Source of the DNA: JARIHD01 sp035629475
GTDB lineage: Bacteria > Patescibacteriota > Saccharimonadia > Saccharimonadales > UBA4665
Direction: 5' to 3'
Length of the DNA stretch: 12,907 bases
Assembly: GCA_035629475.1 (NCBI GenBank)
Contig: DASPHS010000092.1
Span: 1 to 12,907 of the forward strand
Below are positions 1-6,680 of this stretch, piece after piece. The position numbers and the translations under genes were made by a program. Each line of letters opens with the position of its first letter. Positions within the stretch are counted from its first letter, which is position 1. The notes below the pieces were generated by a model, which saw only the letters and a list, made by a program, of their open reading frames with translations, did no database searches and had not been told where the DNA came from.

Positions 1-306
1 AGCACCGCACCAATACACGTGCTGTATAGTGCACGCACCTATGATGAAATCATTTATAAAGACGAATTACTTGGTAATGAGCAGGTTACCATCACACTAT
101 CAGACAGCAAGCCGGCTGATTGGCAGGGTGCCAGCGGCCGCATTACGCCAGCCCTTTTGCAGGCTACGCTGGAACAGCTTGCTATCCAAGCTGCAGGCAC
201 GGTATACATCTGTGGCACCAATGGCTTCGTGGAGGCTATGGCCCAGCATGCCGTTGACTTAGGCGTCCCCTCGGCACGCATCAAAGCCGAACGGTTTGGA
301 GCCTAG
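1..306 (+). CDS. FNR-type FAD/NAD(P)-binding oxidoreductase, C-terminal fragment
   Basis: The frame is open from base 1, so this is the 3' part of a longer gene; the GTG at 19 is probably an internal Val codon. The visible 101 residues look like the NAD(P)-binding half of ferredoxin-NADP reductase family enzymes. An Arg-Thr-Tyr followed by an acidic stretch resembles the region after the nicotinamide loop, and near the end YICGTNGFVEAM matches the family's C-G-x-x-x-F-V nucleotide-binding motif. The protein ends in ERFGA, as such reductases often do (family knowledge). These enzymes pass electrons between NAD(P)H and a flavin or a partner protein. The FAD domain, and any iron-sulfur or membrane part, lies outside the window, so the partner cannot be named. 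It ends 4 nt from the stop of the convergent gene at 311, with no terminator between them. Confidence 0.75.
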   Translation, partial: STAPIHVLYSARTYDEIIYKDELLGNEQVTITLSDSKPADWQGASGRITPALLQATLEQLAIQAAGTVYICGTNGFVEAMAQHAVDLGVPSARIKAERFGA

Positions 307-310
307 GTAA

Positions 311-883
311 CTAGTACGCCTGCAAGTTTTTGAGGAGCGTAGCCGTACCGTTAATTTCGCTACAGCCTTTTTCGGTATACAGGTAAAGTGTCCTGCTGTT
401 ACCGGCGTCCACCGTACCCTGCAGGGCATAGTCTTTTTGGGTCAAAGGTACAGACATAACACGGATACCACGCAGGCAAGCCTGGAGTTTGGGCACGTGC
501 GTAAACATGCTTTCCATATCTGTCGCACTACGCATCCTGGTGGCATTACGCTGTGTAATGAACCGTGTACTGATACTCAGGTTACGCTGGCCGTTATCTT
601 CTATGTCATAGCCGTAAGTCAGCTGCAGCGGCGTGTCACCTGCTGGCAAAAACAAGCGGGCTTCGGGAAAATAGACATCACCAGTTTTGGGGTCTACCGG
701 CGCCGGTGCCTTGAGGGCAGTAGCGGCGCTGATAATCTGCTCGCTCAGGATGGCAACGTCAGCCTTGGCTTCGCTGCGGTTGGATTGGTGCCAGCTCAGA
801 GCGAGGGTACAAGCCATTGTGAGCAGCACCACCGCCGCACTACTCAGTACGGCTATGGTGCGAGTGGTACGCTTTACCACCAC
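311..883 (-). CDS. membrane-anchored hypothetical protein overlapping the glycosidase gene
   Basis: No family was recognised. The 190-residue product starts at GTG 883 with a basic N-terminus (MVVKRTTRT) followed by one hydrophobic helix at about residues 10-31. The rest is a soluble domain of about 160 residues with three Cys (one in the helix, two in the domain), so a single-pass protein facing outside is likely. A Thr-Met-Ala-Cys in the helix only weakly resembles a lipobox. The start overlaps the last 10 bases of the upstream glycosidase gene, and no clear ribosome-binding site is seen, which suggests translational coupling and a shared mRNA. The GTG start is chosen because later starts would lose the anchor helix. 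Cotranscription suggests a role at the surface next to the glycosidase, but that is inference. Confidence 0.7.
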   Translation of the reverse strand: MVVKRTTRTIAVLSSAAVVLLTMACTLALSWHQSNRSEAKADVAILSEQIISAATALKAPAPVDPKTGDVYFPEARLFLPAGDTPLQLTYGYDIEDNGQRNLSISTRFITQRNATRMRSATDMESMFTHVPKLQACLRGIRVMSVPLTQKDYALQGTVDAGNSRTLYLYTEKGCSEINGTATLLKNLQAY

Positions 884-2403
884 CAGCGCCAGCGGTACAA
901 GGTCTTGGCGGTTACTTTGGCCTTGGCCGAAACATTACCAGCCGCATCGTAAGCTTGGACTTCAAAGGTATGGGTACGGTTGGAGCGCAGACCGTTCACG
1001 ATTAGGCTGTTGTGGGTTTGGTCACCAATCTGCCTGCCATTCAGGTAAATGCGGTAGCCCTTGACGCCCACATTGTCGGCACTCGGGTTCCAGCGCAAGG
1101 TAACCGAGGATGAGGTAACACGAGCTGCACGGAAATTGGTCGGATTGCTGGGGGCTTGCACATCGCCGGAGGAGCCAGGATTGGTGGGCGTAGGAGTAGT
1201 TGGCGAAGGACCAGGGGTAGGCTTTGGTACGGGGTTAGGAGTTGGGGTCGGTGTGGGCGTTGGGGTCGGCGTAGGAGTAGGTGTTGGGGTTGGGGTTGGC
1301 TTGGGGGTGGTTGGTGGTGTCGTGACCACACCGGCAATCTTATAGCTACTGACCATGTTGGCAGTGGCATCGCCAGGGCCGACGCTCCAGCCACCACAGC
1401 TGCGCAGGCTACGATTCCAGATCAGTACACCGGAGGCGCCACCGCTCAGGTAGGCGTTGAAGCGGGCCTTCAGGTAGTCAGCGTTTGCTTGGCCACACAG
1501 GTTGGAATCGGGTGAGCCGGTTTCGCCAATCATGAACGGCTTGTTCAGGGCATTTGCGACCTTAATGGACGATGCGAAGTGGTTAGAAACAGTACCGCCG
1601 TCGTATTCGTGGAAGCTGACGACGTCGATGTTGGCACCGTCGTGGATATCGCGGTAACCAGCCTCACCACCGTAGGTGTATGGGGCCAGCGCACCGGTAC
1701 TGACTAAGTGCTGTGCATCGATAGCCTTAATGGCAGCGGCAGTAGTGTCGTAATAGGCAGCCATTGTTGCGGCTGAAGCGCTCGCTTGGTGGTTGCCCTC
1801 ATTAGAGACTTCCCACATTGCCACAGCGGGCGAGTTCTTGTATTTGCCAACAGCGGTCTTAACCCAGTTCATCCATGCGCCCTTGTAGGTGCTCTGGAAC
1901 CAGGCATTGCCCTTACTCTGGCCATTATCCTGGCCGCCGTCAAAGCTCGGGCCTTCACAGTTCTTCAGACCGTTACCAAGGGTCATAACCAGCTTCTGGT
2001 TGTTGGCTTCGGCCCGGGCAACAACCAAATCAAGGTTACTACTGCGGTCTTTGAAGGCCCAGATACGAGTTACGCTGGCCGGCGGCAAAGACTTGAAGTA
2101 GGCATCAATTTGCGATTGGTTCCAGGGAGTACCAGTTTCACAACCAGTCATACCATAGGCGTTAAAGCCCACGAACTTATACTGCGCGCCGTTCAGCATC
2201 ATCTTGCTGCCGTCACGATACACAAAGCCGGATGGTACTGCCGCAAAGCTACGCAGGATGAGGGCAACAGCGATGGCCGCGAACACGCCGATAGCCAGCA
2301 GGATTAAGCGGCGGTCAAAGCGTTGATACGGCTTAAATTTGGCAGACTTCTGAGGAGCCTTCTTGGCTGAGGCTTTGCGCGGAGCAGGTTTCTTGGCTGG
2401 CAT
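874..2403 (-). CDS. secreted GH5-like (clan GH-A) glycosidase with Pro-Thr linker and Fn3 domain
   Basis: The 509-residue protein has a Lys/Ala/Pro-rich cytoplasmic start (1-32), one hydrophobic segment (33-54), a catalytic barrel (about 57-360), a Pro-Thr repeat linker (about 361-412) and a fibronectin type III domain (about 415-503). The barrel shows the clan GH-A pattern: Asn201-Glu202 in WEVSNEGN as acid/base, His265 and Tyr267 in SFHEYDG, Glu294 in MIGETGS as nucleophile, and Trp329 in VLIWNRS. The closest family by eye is the endo-beta-mannanase/cellulase type of GH5; substrate and subfamily are not resolved. It should hydrolyse a beta-linked polysaccharide outside the cell, tethered or released. 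The ATG has an AAAGGA ribosome-binding site and a promoter upstream. Oddities are a repetitive linker and a Trp-rich C-terminus (YRWRWWW) overlapping the next gene. A paralogue lies at 7436-8833. Confidence 0.85.
   Translation of the reverse strand: MPAKKPAPRKASAKKAPQKSAKFKPYQRFDRRLILLAIGVFAAIAVALILRSFAAVPSGFVYRDGSKMMLNGAQYKFVGFNAYGMTGCETGTPWNQSQIDAYFKSLPPASVTRIWAFKDRSSNLDLVVARAEANNQKLVMTLGNGLKNCEGPSFDGGQDNGQSKGNAWFQSTYKGAWMNWVKTAVGKYKNSPAVAMWEVSNEGNHQASASAATMAAYYDTTAAAIKAIDAQHLVSTGALAPYTYGGEAGYRDIHDGANIDVVSFHEYDGGTVSNHFASSIKVANALNKPFMIGETGSPDSNLCGQANADYLKARFNAYLSGGASGVLIWNRSLRSCGGWSVGPGDATANMVSSYKIAGVVTTPPTTPKPTPTPTPTPTPTPTPTPTPTPNPVPKPTPGPSPTTPTPTNPGSSGDVQAPSNPTNFRAARVTSSSVTLRWNPSADNVGVKGYRIYLNGRQIGDQTHNSLIVNGLRSNRTHTFEVQAYDAAGNVSAKAKVTAKTLYRWRWWW
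1225..1325 (-). repeat. short tandem repeat encoding the (Pro-Thr)n linker, G-rich on the plus strand
   Basis: A degenerate hexanucleotide-period tract encodes about ten Pro-Thr units between the catalytic barrel and the Fn3 domain. Such linkers are flexible and are usually extended and exposed. The plus strand, which is the template strand for this gene, carries many GGG and GGGG runs one to seven bases apart and so could form G-quadruplex structures. The tract is also prone to replication slippage. The paralogous glycosidase at 7436-8833 has only about four such units. Confidence 0.85.
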
Positions 2404-2407
2404 GGTA

Positions 2408-2415
2408 TTCCTTTT
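2408..2415 (-). promoter_or_regulatory. ribosome-binding site of the first glycosidase
   Basis: Read on the minus strand, AAAAGGAA lies about five bases before the ATG at 2403. It fixes the start of the glycosidase and contrasts with nearby genes that have no such site. Confidence 0.7.
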
Positions 2416-2423
2416 TATTTTCG

Positions 2424-2451
2424 CTTATAGCTTTTCTTCAGTTAATCACAA
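2424..2451 (-). promoter_or_regulatory. candidate promoter of the first glycosidase
   Basis: On the minus strand, TTGTGA (2451-2446) and TATAAG (2429-2424) are separated by 16 bases and match the -35 and -10 boxes of a housekeeping sigma factor reasonably well. Transcription would start roughly 14 bases before the ATG, leaving room for the AAAAGGAA ribosome-binding site. Confidence 0.55.
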
Positions 2452-2485
2452 GCATTTTCCAATGGCAAGCACTATTGCCGTAAGC

Positions 2486-2514
2486 TTTACGGTTATGAAG
2501 CAACTCTATACAAT
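2486..2514 (+). promoter_or_regulatory. candidate leaderless promoter of the four-helix membrane protein
   Basis: TTTACG (2486-2491) and TACAAT (2509-2514) are separated by 17 bases. Only 8 bases lie between the -10 box and the ATG at 2523, so transcription should begin at or within a base or two of the start codon. No ribosome-binding site is present. The promoter is divergent from that of the glycosidase. Confidence 0.55.
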
Positions 2515-2522
2515 GGCTGTAA

Positions 2523-3173
2523 ATGGATCGCCACACGCAGCAGCTTATGAAGCTCCTCATCCTGCCCTCTTGGATCAGTGGCATCATTGGCACCGTCCTT
2601 GCGCTGGGTATCGTTATCGCACTGCTCTTCCAGGGGCGCTATGAGGGTAGTGAGCTCCAGCAGCAGTACCTGAACTGGCAAATTGCTGGCGGCAGCCAAA
2701 CACTGGGTGGTGCTGCGGGCAGTCTGCAGCAAAATACCGCCGAACTAGTGAATGTTCTTGTCCTGTATATATTCTGGTTTGCCGTCGGAACCGTGATTTA
2801 CTTAATCATTTCGGCCATATACACCACCGTCCAAAGCGCCCGTGAAGCCCGCGAGCAGCTGACCTATGTAAATGTGGCACCAGGCGCCCACCTGCGAACC
2901 ATCATCCGCAGGGTGGTGCTACGTACAGCTTGGCTGGCAGTGTGGGCCGTATATACCATCGCCACCCTGAAAGTTGCCATTCCCTATCTGCTGGGCGCAG
3001 TGCACATTGGCGATGCCCGCTTCCCATCTGTAGGCTCCGTCGTGCTACTGGCGCTGGCTACTGGCGGTCTATTCCTGGTCATACACCTGCACGTCGTGGT
3101 GCTGCGGCTGTTCCTGGGCCGCCCGCGCATCTTTAATGGCAGCGAATACCTGATTACTTCGTCAAATCACTAG
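2523..3173 (+). CDS. four-helix integral membrane protein of unknown function
   Basis: No family was recognised. The 216-residue product has four hydrophobic segments at about 11-37, 75-99, 133-158 and 168-196. A Gln/Gly-rich loop (38-74) lies between helices 1 and 2, and a charged stretch (105-130, with AREAREQ and RTIIRR) precedes helix 3. By the positive-inside rule the charged loop is cytoplasmic and the Gln-rich loop external. The start is ATG 2523; a Met codon at 2547 is an alternative, but the -10 box placement favours 2523. It is the only complete plus-strand gene in the window, reads away from the first glycosidase, and ends just before the shared terminator at 3195-3220. The sequence does not indicate a function. 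Confidence 0.75.
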   Translation: MDRHTQQLMKLLILPSWISGIIGTVLALGIVIALLFQGRYEGSELQQQYLNWQIAGGSQTLGGAAGSLQQNTAELVNVLVLYIFWFAVGTVIYLIISAIYTTVQSAREAREQLTYVNVAPGAHLRTIIRRVVLRTAWLAVWAVYTIATLKVAIPYLLGAVHIGDARFPSVGSVVLLALATGGLFLVIHLHVVVLRLFLGRPRIFNGSEYLITSSNH

Positions 3174-3194
3174 CAGCCTGCTCAACTGGAAAAG

Positions 3195-3220
3195 AAAATG
3201 AGGCCTTTCGGCCTCATTTT
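3195..3220. terminator. bidirectional intrinsic terminator (AAAATGAGGCC stem)
   Basis: A perfect 11-bp stem, AAAATGAGGCC (3195-3205) pairing with GGCCTCATTTT (3210-3220), closes a 4-base TTTC loop. The A-rich left arm and T-rich right arm make it usable from both sides, with TTTTCTTTTCC continuing on the minus strand. It sits between the ends of two convergent units, the membrane protein at 2523 and the RHS pair. Ten bases per arm are shared with the terminator at 7389-7420. Confidence 0.85.
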
Positions 3221-3235
3221 GCTAGCAAGCATTCC

Positions 3236-3412
3236 TTACTGTTGCTTTTTATTGCGGTGGGTTATGAGCAAGGAAATCATTGCTAATGCGATTCCTAGGC
3301 CCGCAAACACTCCGCTATTCAGCACATTCCTTTCTTCGGTAGTGAGCATTGAAATGGCAATTATTGCCAGTCCGACGACGATACCTATTTTATAGAGTTT
3401 TTCCCTATCCAT
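3236..3412 (-). CDS. small two-helix membrane protein, candidate immunity protein for the RHS tail
   Basis: A 58-residue product starting at the ATG (3412-3410) that shares one base with the RHS stop codon (TAATG). That arrangement is typical of translationally coupled gene pairs. A TTG three codons upstream in frame is a weaker alternative. The protein has a basic start (MDREKLYK), a helix at about 8-24, a short acidic turn (TTEERN), a second helix at about 33-51, and a basic tail ending RNKKQQ, so both ends are probably cytoplasmic. No family was recognised. Genes placed directly after polymorphic RHS toxins usually encode immunity proteins, and toxins acting on the membrane often have membrane-embedded immunity proteins (established pattern; applied here by inference). 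It could instead be a secretion helper or an unrelated small protein. Confidence 0.7.
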   Translation of the reverse strand: MDREKLYKIGIVVGLAIIAISMLTTEERNVLNSGVFAGLGIALAMISLLITHRNKKQQ

Positions 3413-6400
3413 TAGCCGCAAACCTTATCGACTTGTAGGGCATAAAATGCAGCGTCCAAAGCCTCTATTCCTGCAAGTGCCCCCGCGAAGCCAGCGGCCA
3501 CGCCAACACCTGTAGTTGCAGTCAACAAGCCGCCAACACCTGATCCGAGAGCGAAACCACCTCCGAAAGCGCCAAAGGCAAGTGTCCGTGCGCATTCGAA
3601 CGATAGCGATAGGTAGCCATCCGGGTCGACAAAGTTAACTGGATTCACATTCGCATACAGGTAGCCCTCGTCCTGTCCGCTTGGGTCAGTTTGCGTCCAA
3701 CGGCCGTCGGATGGGTTGTAGTAGCGAGCGCCGAACTTGTACAGTGCGGTCTGCTCGTCCAAGTACCCACTCGCATAGCGGATAGCGTTCGGCGTGGTGC
3801 CGGTTGCGTTCAACTGGACGCCATAGGGGTCGTAGTCATAGGTGTTCTTCACAACCCCGTTAATGTCCGTCATTTTGACGGTCGAACCACGCAGGTCGGT
3901 CAGGTAAAAGTATGCCGTGCCGCTGATAGCCTGGCCGAGGATTTGGCCGTTTTTCTGGGGAGCATGTGTGTAGTAGCGTGTCGTACCACTGGTCGTTTCA
4001 CTGTAGATACCCATGAGTCCGTTTTGCATTGTCTTGGAGCCCAAGTTGGTACGTTCCGTCTGCCCTACGCCGAGGTATCCAGCAGATAGTGTGCCGCCAC
4101 TTGGTGGCCCAAAGGTCATCGCCTGGTTTTGGGCATTGTAGTCTATCCACAAGCCACTCCCTGTCGAGGTCTGATTACCCGCACCGTCAAAGGTGCCGCT
4201 TTCGTAGCCATCCTGGGTTACCAATTGGTTAGCGGTGTTGTAACCATACGCGATAGTCGGTTCGCTGTTTTTGGTTTGCGCTGTTCGGTTCCCATTCTTG
4301 TCATAGCTATAGACATAGCTGTTTGCACCGGTGCCGACGCCGTTTACACCCGTCAGACGATTATTGCCGTCGTAGGCGTAGTTGCTCGTCCGTCCGGTAA
4401 GATGGTTGGTTTCGGATTGCAGCAACGCCGTGTCCTGACCGCTCGGCTTGGCGTAGGTGCCACTGAAGTGCGTCAGGGTCACCCCGTTTTTAACTGCCTT
4501 AATGGAGGTTTGGCGACCGGCATTATCGTAGGTAATGGTCTCGACGATGCCGCCCGGCTTGTAGATGGTCGTCGGGCGACCATGGGTATACACAAAGCCG
4601 ATGTTAGCGCCGTTTGCCGACTGTACGATATCGGTCACATTGTTCACATTGTCATAGCTATAGGTGACTGTACCTGCCGGGCCTTGCTCGGTCTTGAGGT
4701 TGCCAGCGGCGTCATAGGTGTAGTTCAGAGCAGTCCTGTTTGGCTCTTTCAGGTACACTACGCGGTTAAATGAGTCGTATGCATAGGTAGTGACGCCTCC
4801 TGTCTGGTCACCCATGTCAGTTACATAGCCGTCCTCGTTGTAGGCGTACCAGATGTAGGAATTGTCCTGGTCGTATTCCAGGAGCGTCGGACGGTCGGCG
4901 CCGTCATAAGTAACAGTTACCTTTGAGCCGTTGCCGTCAGTGATGGTCTTGGGGCGCGACAGATTATCATAGGTATACGTGGTCTGCCCTACCGGGCCAG
5001 GAGGCGTTATGGTCGTCAGGTTGCCCTGGGCATTGTACGCGTAAGTGGTGACATTGTTTTTGGCATCAGTCACCGAGCATAATTGCCCTGGCTTAGCGCC
5101 ACAGTTTACGGGACCGCTTGGGCCAGCTGGGTCACCCTGATACTTGTAGGTCTTGGTGCCCATGGCGCTTCCGCCACTACTCGTACCAGTTGCCGTTGCG
5201 ACATTACCGTTCACGTTATAGCTATAGGCAACCGTGTTACCTGCTTCGTCAGTGGTCTGTGAAGGTCGGTATGGGTGAGCAGTGTCGTTATATTGAGACG
5301 TTGCCGCAGCACCTGGAGAGCCACCAGCAGTGGTCGGGTTCTGCCGGGATGTCAGGTTGTTCAACGTGTCATACACGAGGCTGCGCACCTGACCGGCAGG
5401 GTCCTTCAGGGCTGTCTGGTTGTTATTGGCGTCCCAGGTAGTTTCCTGGTGGGCGCCAACCGCATCAACGATGTCGACAATGCGGCCCGAGGCGTCGTAG
5501 TGATACGTCGTGTTGTGATTCAGCGGATCGGTCACAACCGTATTGCCCGCGTTATAGGTGTACTTATATTCAGCCACAGCCGTACTGTAATCCGCGTATT
5601 TAATGCTGGTGACACGGCTGGAGCCATCATACACAATTGACGTGGTGTGACCGTTAGGACTGTCGATCTGATTAATAGTATTGCCGCCACCAAAGTAATG
5701 TAGCTGCCAGGTCTTACCGTCAGTGCCGGTAAAGCTGGTGAGCTTGTTGCTGGTGTAGCCATACTGTATGGTTCGGCCAGCCGGGTCGGTTACGGTACCT
5801 ACTTTAGTGCCCGAGTAATTGGTAAAAGTGGTGACTTTGCCCTGAGAATCCGTAGCACTTGCTAGGGTGCCATTGCCGTTATAGGCATAGGTCACGCCCA
5901 GCCCGGCAGTATTCAGGTGCGATGTCAGCTTGCCAGCAGCATTAAAGGCAAACACCTCACCTGACTTGTTGTATTTGAGCCGCCAGCCGCCACCGGTAAC
6001 GGTGCTCAGGTTGGCATCTTTGAACTCAGCAGGCATAGTGTACCCGCCGGAGCCATTGGGCTGGAAGGTAACCTTAAAACCGGATGGCCCTTGATAAGTA
6101 GCCGATCCGTTCGAGTTAGCGGTAATCGTTACGTCAGTACCCATGCCCAGGGTAGTCTTTTCGCCAGCCTGACCAGCGCCACTAGCGCGACTGTTAAAGT
6201 ACCGGTCAATCGTCAGACCCGGCCCGGCACTGCGCAGCTTCAGGTCCTGTACTTTGAAAATCAGGTTACCGTTGGCGGCATTCACGACAATGCTTGCCCG
6301 GTCAGACAACGTATCAGGCAACATCTTCTGGGACGGCAGCTCGCCCAATACCAGCGGTGCCGTATTTGCCTGGGCCTGCGGGCCGTTAACGGCCAGTACA

Positions 6401-6531
6401 ACTGATGTGACAATAGCCAAAAGTGCAGTCAGGAATCCTGCCGCACTTACCAAGGGCCGTTTCTTTATAGTCTGCTCCCCGTAGCGATACAAGCTGTACC
6501 GCCGCGACTTACGCAATAGTTCTCGTACCAT
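3412..6531 (-). CDS. RHS/YD-repeat surface protein with PxxxxDPxG motif and glycine-zipper C-terminal tail
   Basis: The 1039-residue protein has a basic N-terminus (1-26), a hydrophobic export segment (about 27-49) and an N-terminal region resembling the domain preceding RHS repeats (about 57-180). A long series of YD repeats (about 195-860; for example YAYNGNGTL and YDASGRIVDI) follows, then an RHS-associated core (about 865-972) containing YDYDPYG, YLDEQTALYKFGARYYNPSDGR and PVNFVDPDG. RHS repeats form a beta cocoon that encloses a C-terminal effector, and DPxG marks the boundary to the variable tail (family knowledge). Here the tail is 67 residues (973-1039): Gly/Ala-rich, strongly hydrophobic, with several GxxxG motifs and one Cys near each end. 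It is short for an enzyme toxin, which suggests a membrane-inserting effector or a plain anchor. The ATG follows an AAGGGGGGAT ribosome-binding site. The small gene downstream overlaps the stop. Confidence 0.9.
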   Translation of the reverse strand: MVRELLRKSRRYSLYRYGEQTIKKRPLVSAAGFLTALLAIVTSVVLAVNGPQAQANTAPLVLGELPSQKMLPDTLSDRASIVVNAANGNLIFKVQDLKLRSAGPGLTIDRYFNSRASGAGQAGEKTTLGMGTDVTITANSNGSATYQGPSGFKVTFQPNGSGGYTMPAEFKDANLSTVTGGGWRLKYNKSGEVFAFNAAGKLTSHLNTAGLGVTYAYNGNGTLASATDSQGKVTTFTNYSGTKVGTVTDPAGRTIQYGYTSNKLTSFTGTDGKTWQLHYFGGGNTINQIDSPNGHTTSIVYDGSSRVTSIKYADYSTAVAEYKYTYNAGNTVVTDPLNHNTTYHYDASGRIVDIVDAVGAHQETTWDANNNQTALKDPAGQVRSLVYDTLNNLTSRQNPTTAGGSPGAAATSQYNDTAHPYRPSQTTDEAGNTVAYSYNVNGNVATATGTSSGGSAMGTKTYKYQGDPAGPSGPVNCGAKPGQLCSVTDAKNNVTTYAYNAQGNLTTITPPGPVGQTTYTYDNLSRPKTITDGNGSKVTVTYDGADRPTLLEYDQDNSYIWYAYNEDGYVTDMGDQTGGVTTYAYDSFNRVVYLKEPNRTALNYTYDAAGNLKTEQGPAGTVTYSYDNVNNVTDIVQSANGANIGFVYTHGRPTTIYKPGGIVETITYDNAGRQTSIKAVKNGVTLTHFSGTYAKPSGQDTALLQSETNHLTGRTSNYAYDGNNRLTGVNGVGTGANSYVYSYDKNGNRTAQTKNSEPTIAYGYNTANQLVTQDGYESGTFDGAGNQTSTGSGLWIDYNAQNQAMTFGPPSGGTLSAGYLGVGQTERTNLGSKTMQNGLMGIYSETTSGTTRYYTHAPQKNGQILGQAISGTAYFYLTDLRGSTVKMTDINGVVKNTYDYDPYGVQLNATGTTPNAIRYASGYLDEQTALYKFGARYYNPSDGRWTQTDPSGQDEGYLYANVNPVNFVDPDGYLSLSFECARTLAFGAFGGGFALGSGVGGLLTATTGVGVAAGFAGALAGIEALDAAFYALQVDKVCG
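3415..3615 (-). other. candidate membrane-active effector tail of the RHS protein
   Basis: These bases encode residues 973-1039, everything after the DPDG boundary. Thirteen Gly fall within 35 residues (987-1021), with GxxxG spacings at 987/991, 992/996, 996/1000, 1010/1014 and 1017/1021, plus many Ala, Val, Leu and Phe. This is a glycine-zipper pattern able to pack as a helical hairpin in a membrane. Cys980 and Cys1038 bracket the hydrophobic part. A pore-forming role is inference; a retention anchor would look similar. Confidence 0.5.
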
Positions 6532-6569
6532 ATCCCCCCTTGCTGAGTATTACGAACATTAGTACTGTC

Positions 6570-6598
6570 AGCATAAATTGCTGAAGACTTCAAAACAA
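6570..6598 (-). promoter_or_regulatory. weak candidate promoter of the RHS operon
   Basis: The 149-base gap 6532-6680 is AT-rich and holds no gene. On the minus strand TTGTTT (6598-6593), a 17-base spacer and TATGCT (6575-6570) form a possible promoter giving a leader of about 35 bases that ends in the ribosome-binding site. Box matches are only moderate and other placements are possible. A small palindrome, TGAAGACTTCA (6582-6592), lies within the spacer. Confidence 0.3.
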
Positions 6599-6680
6599 CT
6601 GAAAATGCTGTTTATGTTATTTAAATCACAAGTAAGATTTTTTACAGTTAATCGTCGTAAATACTGGTATTGCCAATCTG

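Noticed and set aside
874..890. Programmed frameshift joining the first glycosidase to the downstream 190-residue protein
   Set aside because: No slippery heptamer or following structure is evident, and the downstream frame has its own basic start and export helix, so an ordinary coupled overlap is enough.
1225..1325. CRISPR-like or satellite array
   Set aside because: The repeats are 6 bases long, in frame, and encode a Pro-Thr linker; there are no spacers.
1061..1345. A Gly-Val-rich open frame on the plus strand
   Set aside because: The apparent Gly-Val repeat is only the reverse of the Pro-Thr linker coding sequence.
4129..4773. A 214-codon open frame on the plus strand inside the RHS gene
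   Set aside because: It lies opposite YD repeats whose repeated codon pattern keeps the reverse frame open. It has no start signal and no recognised domain.
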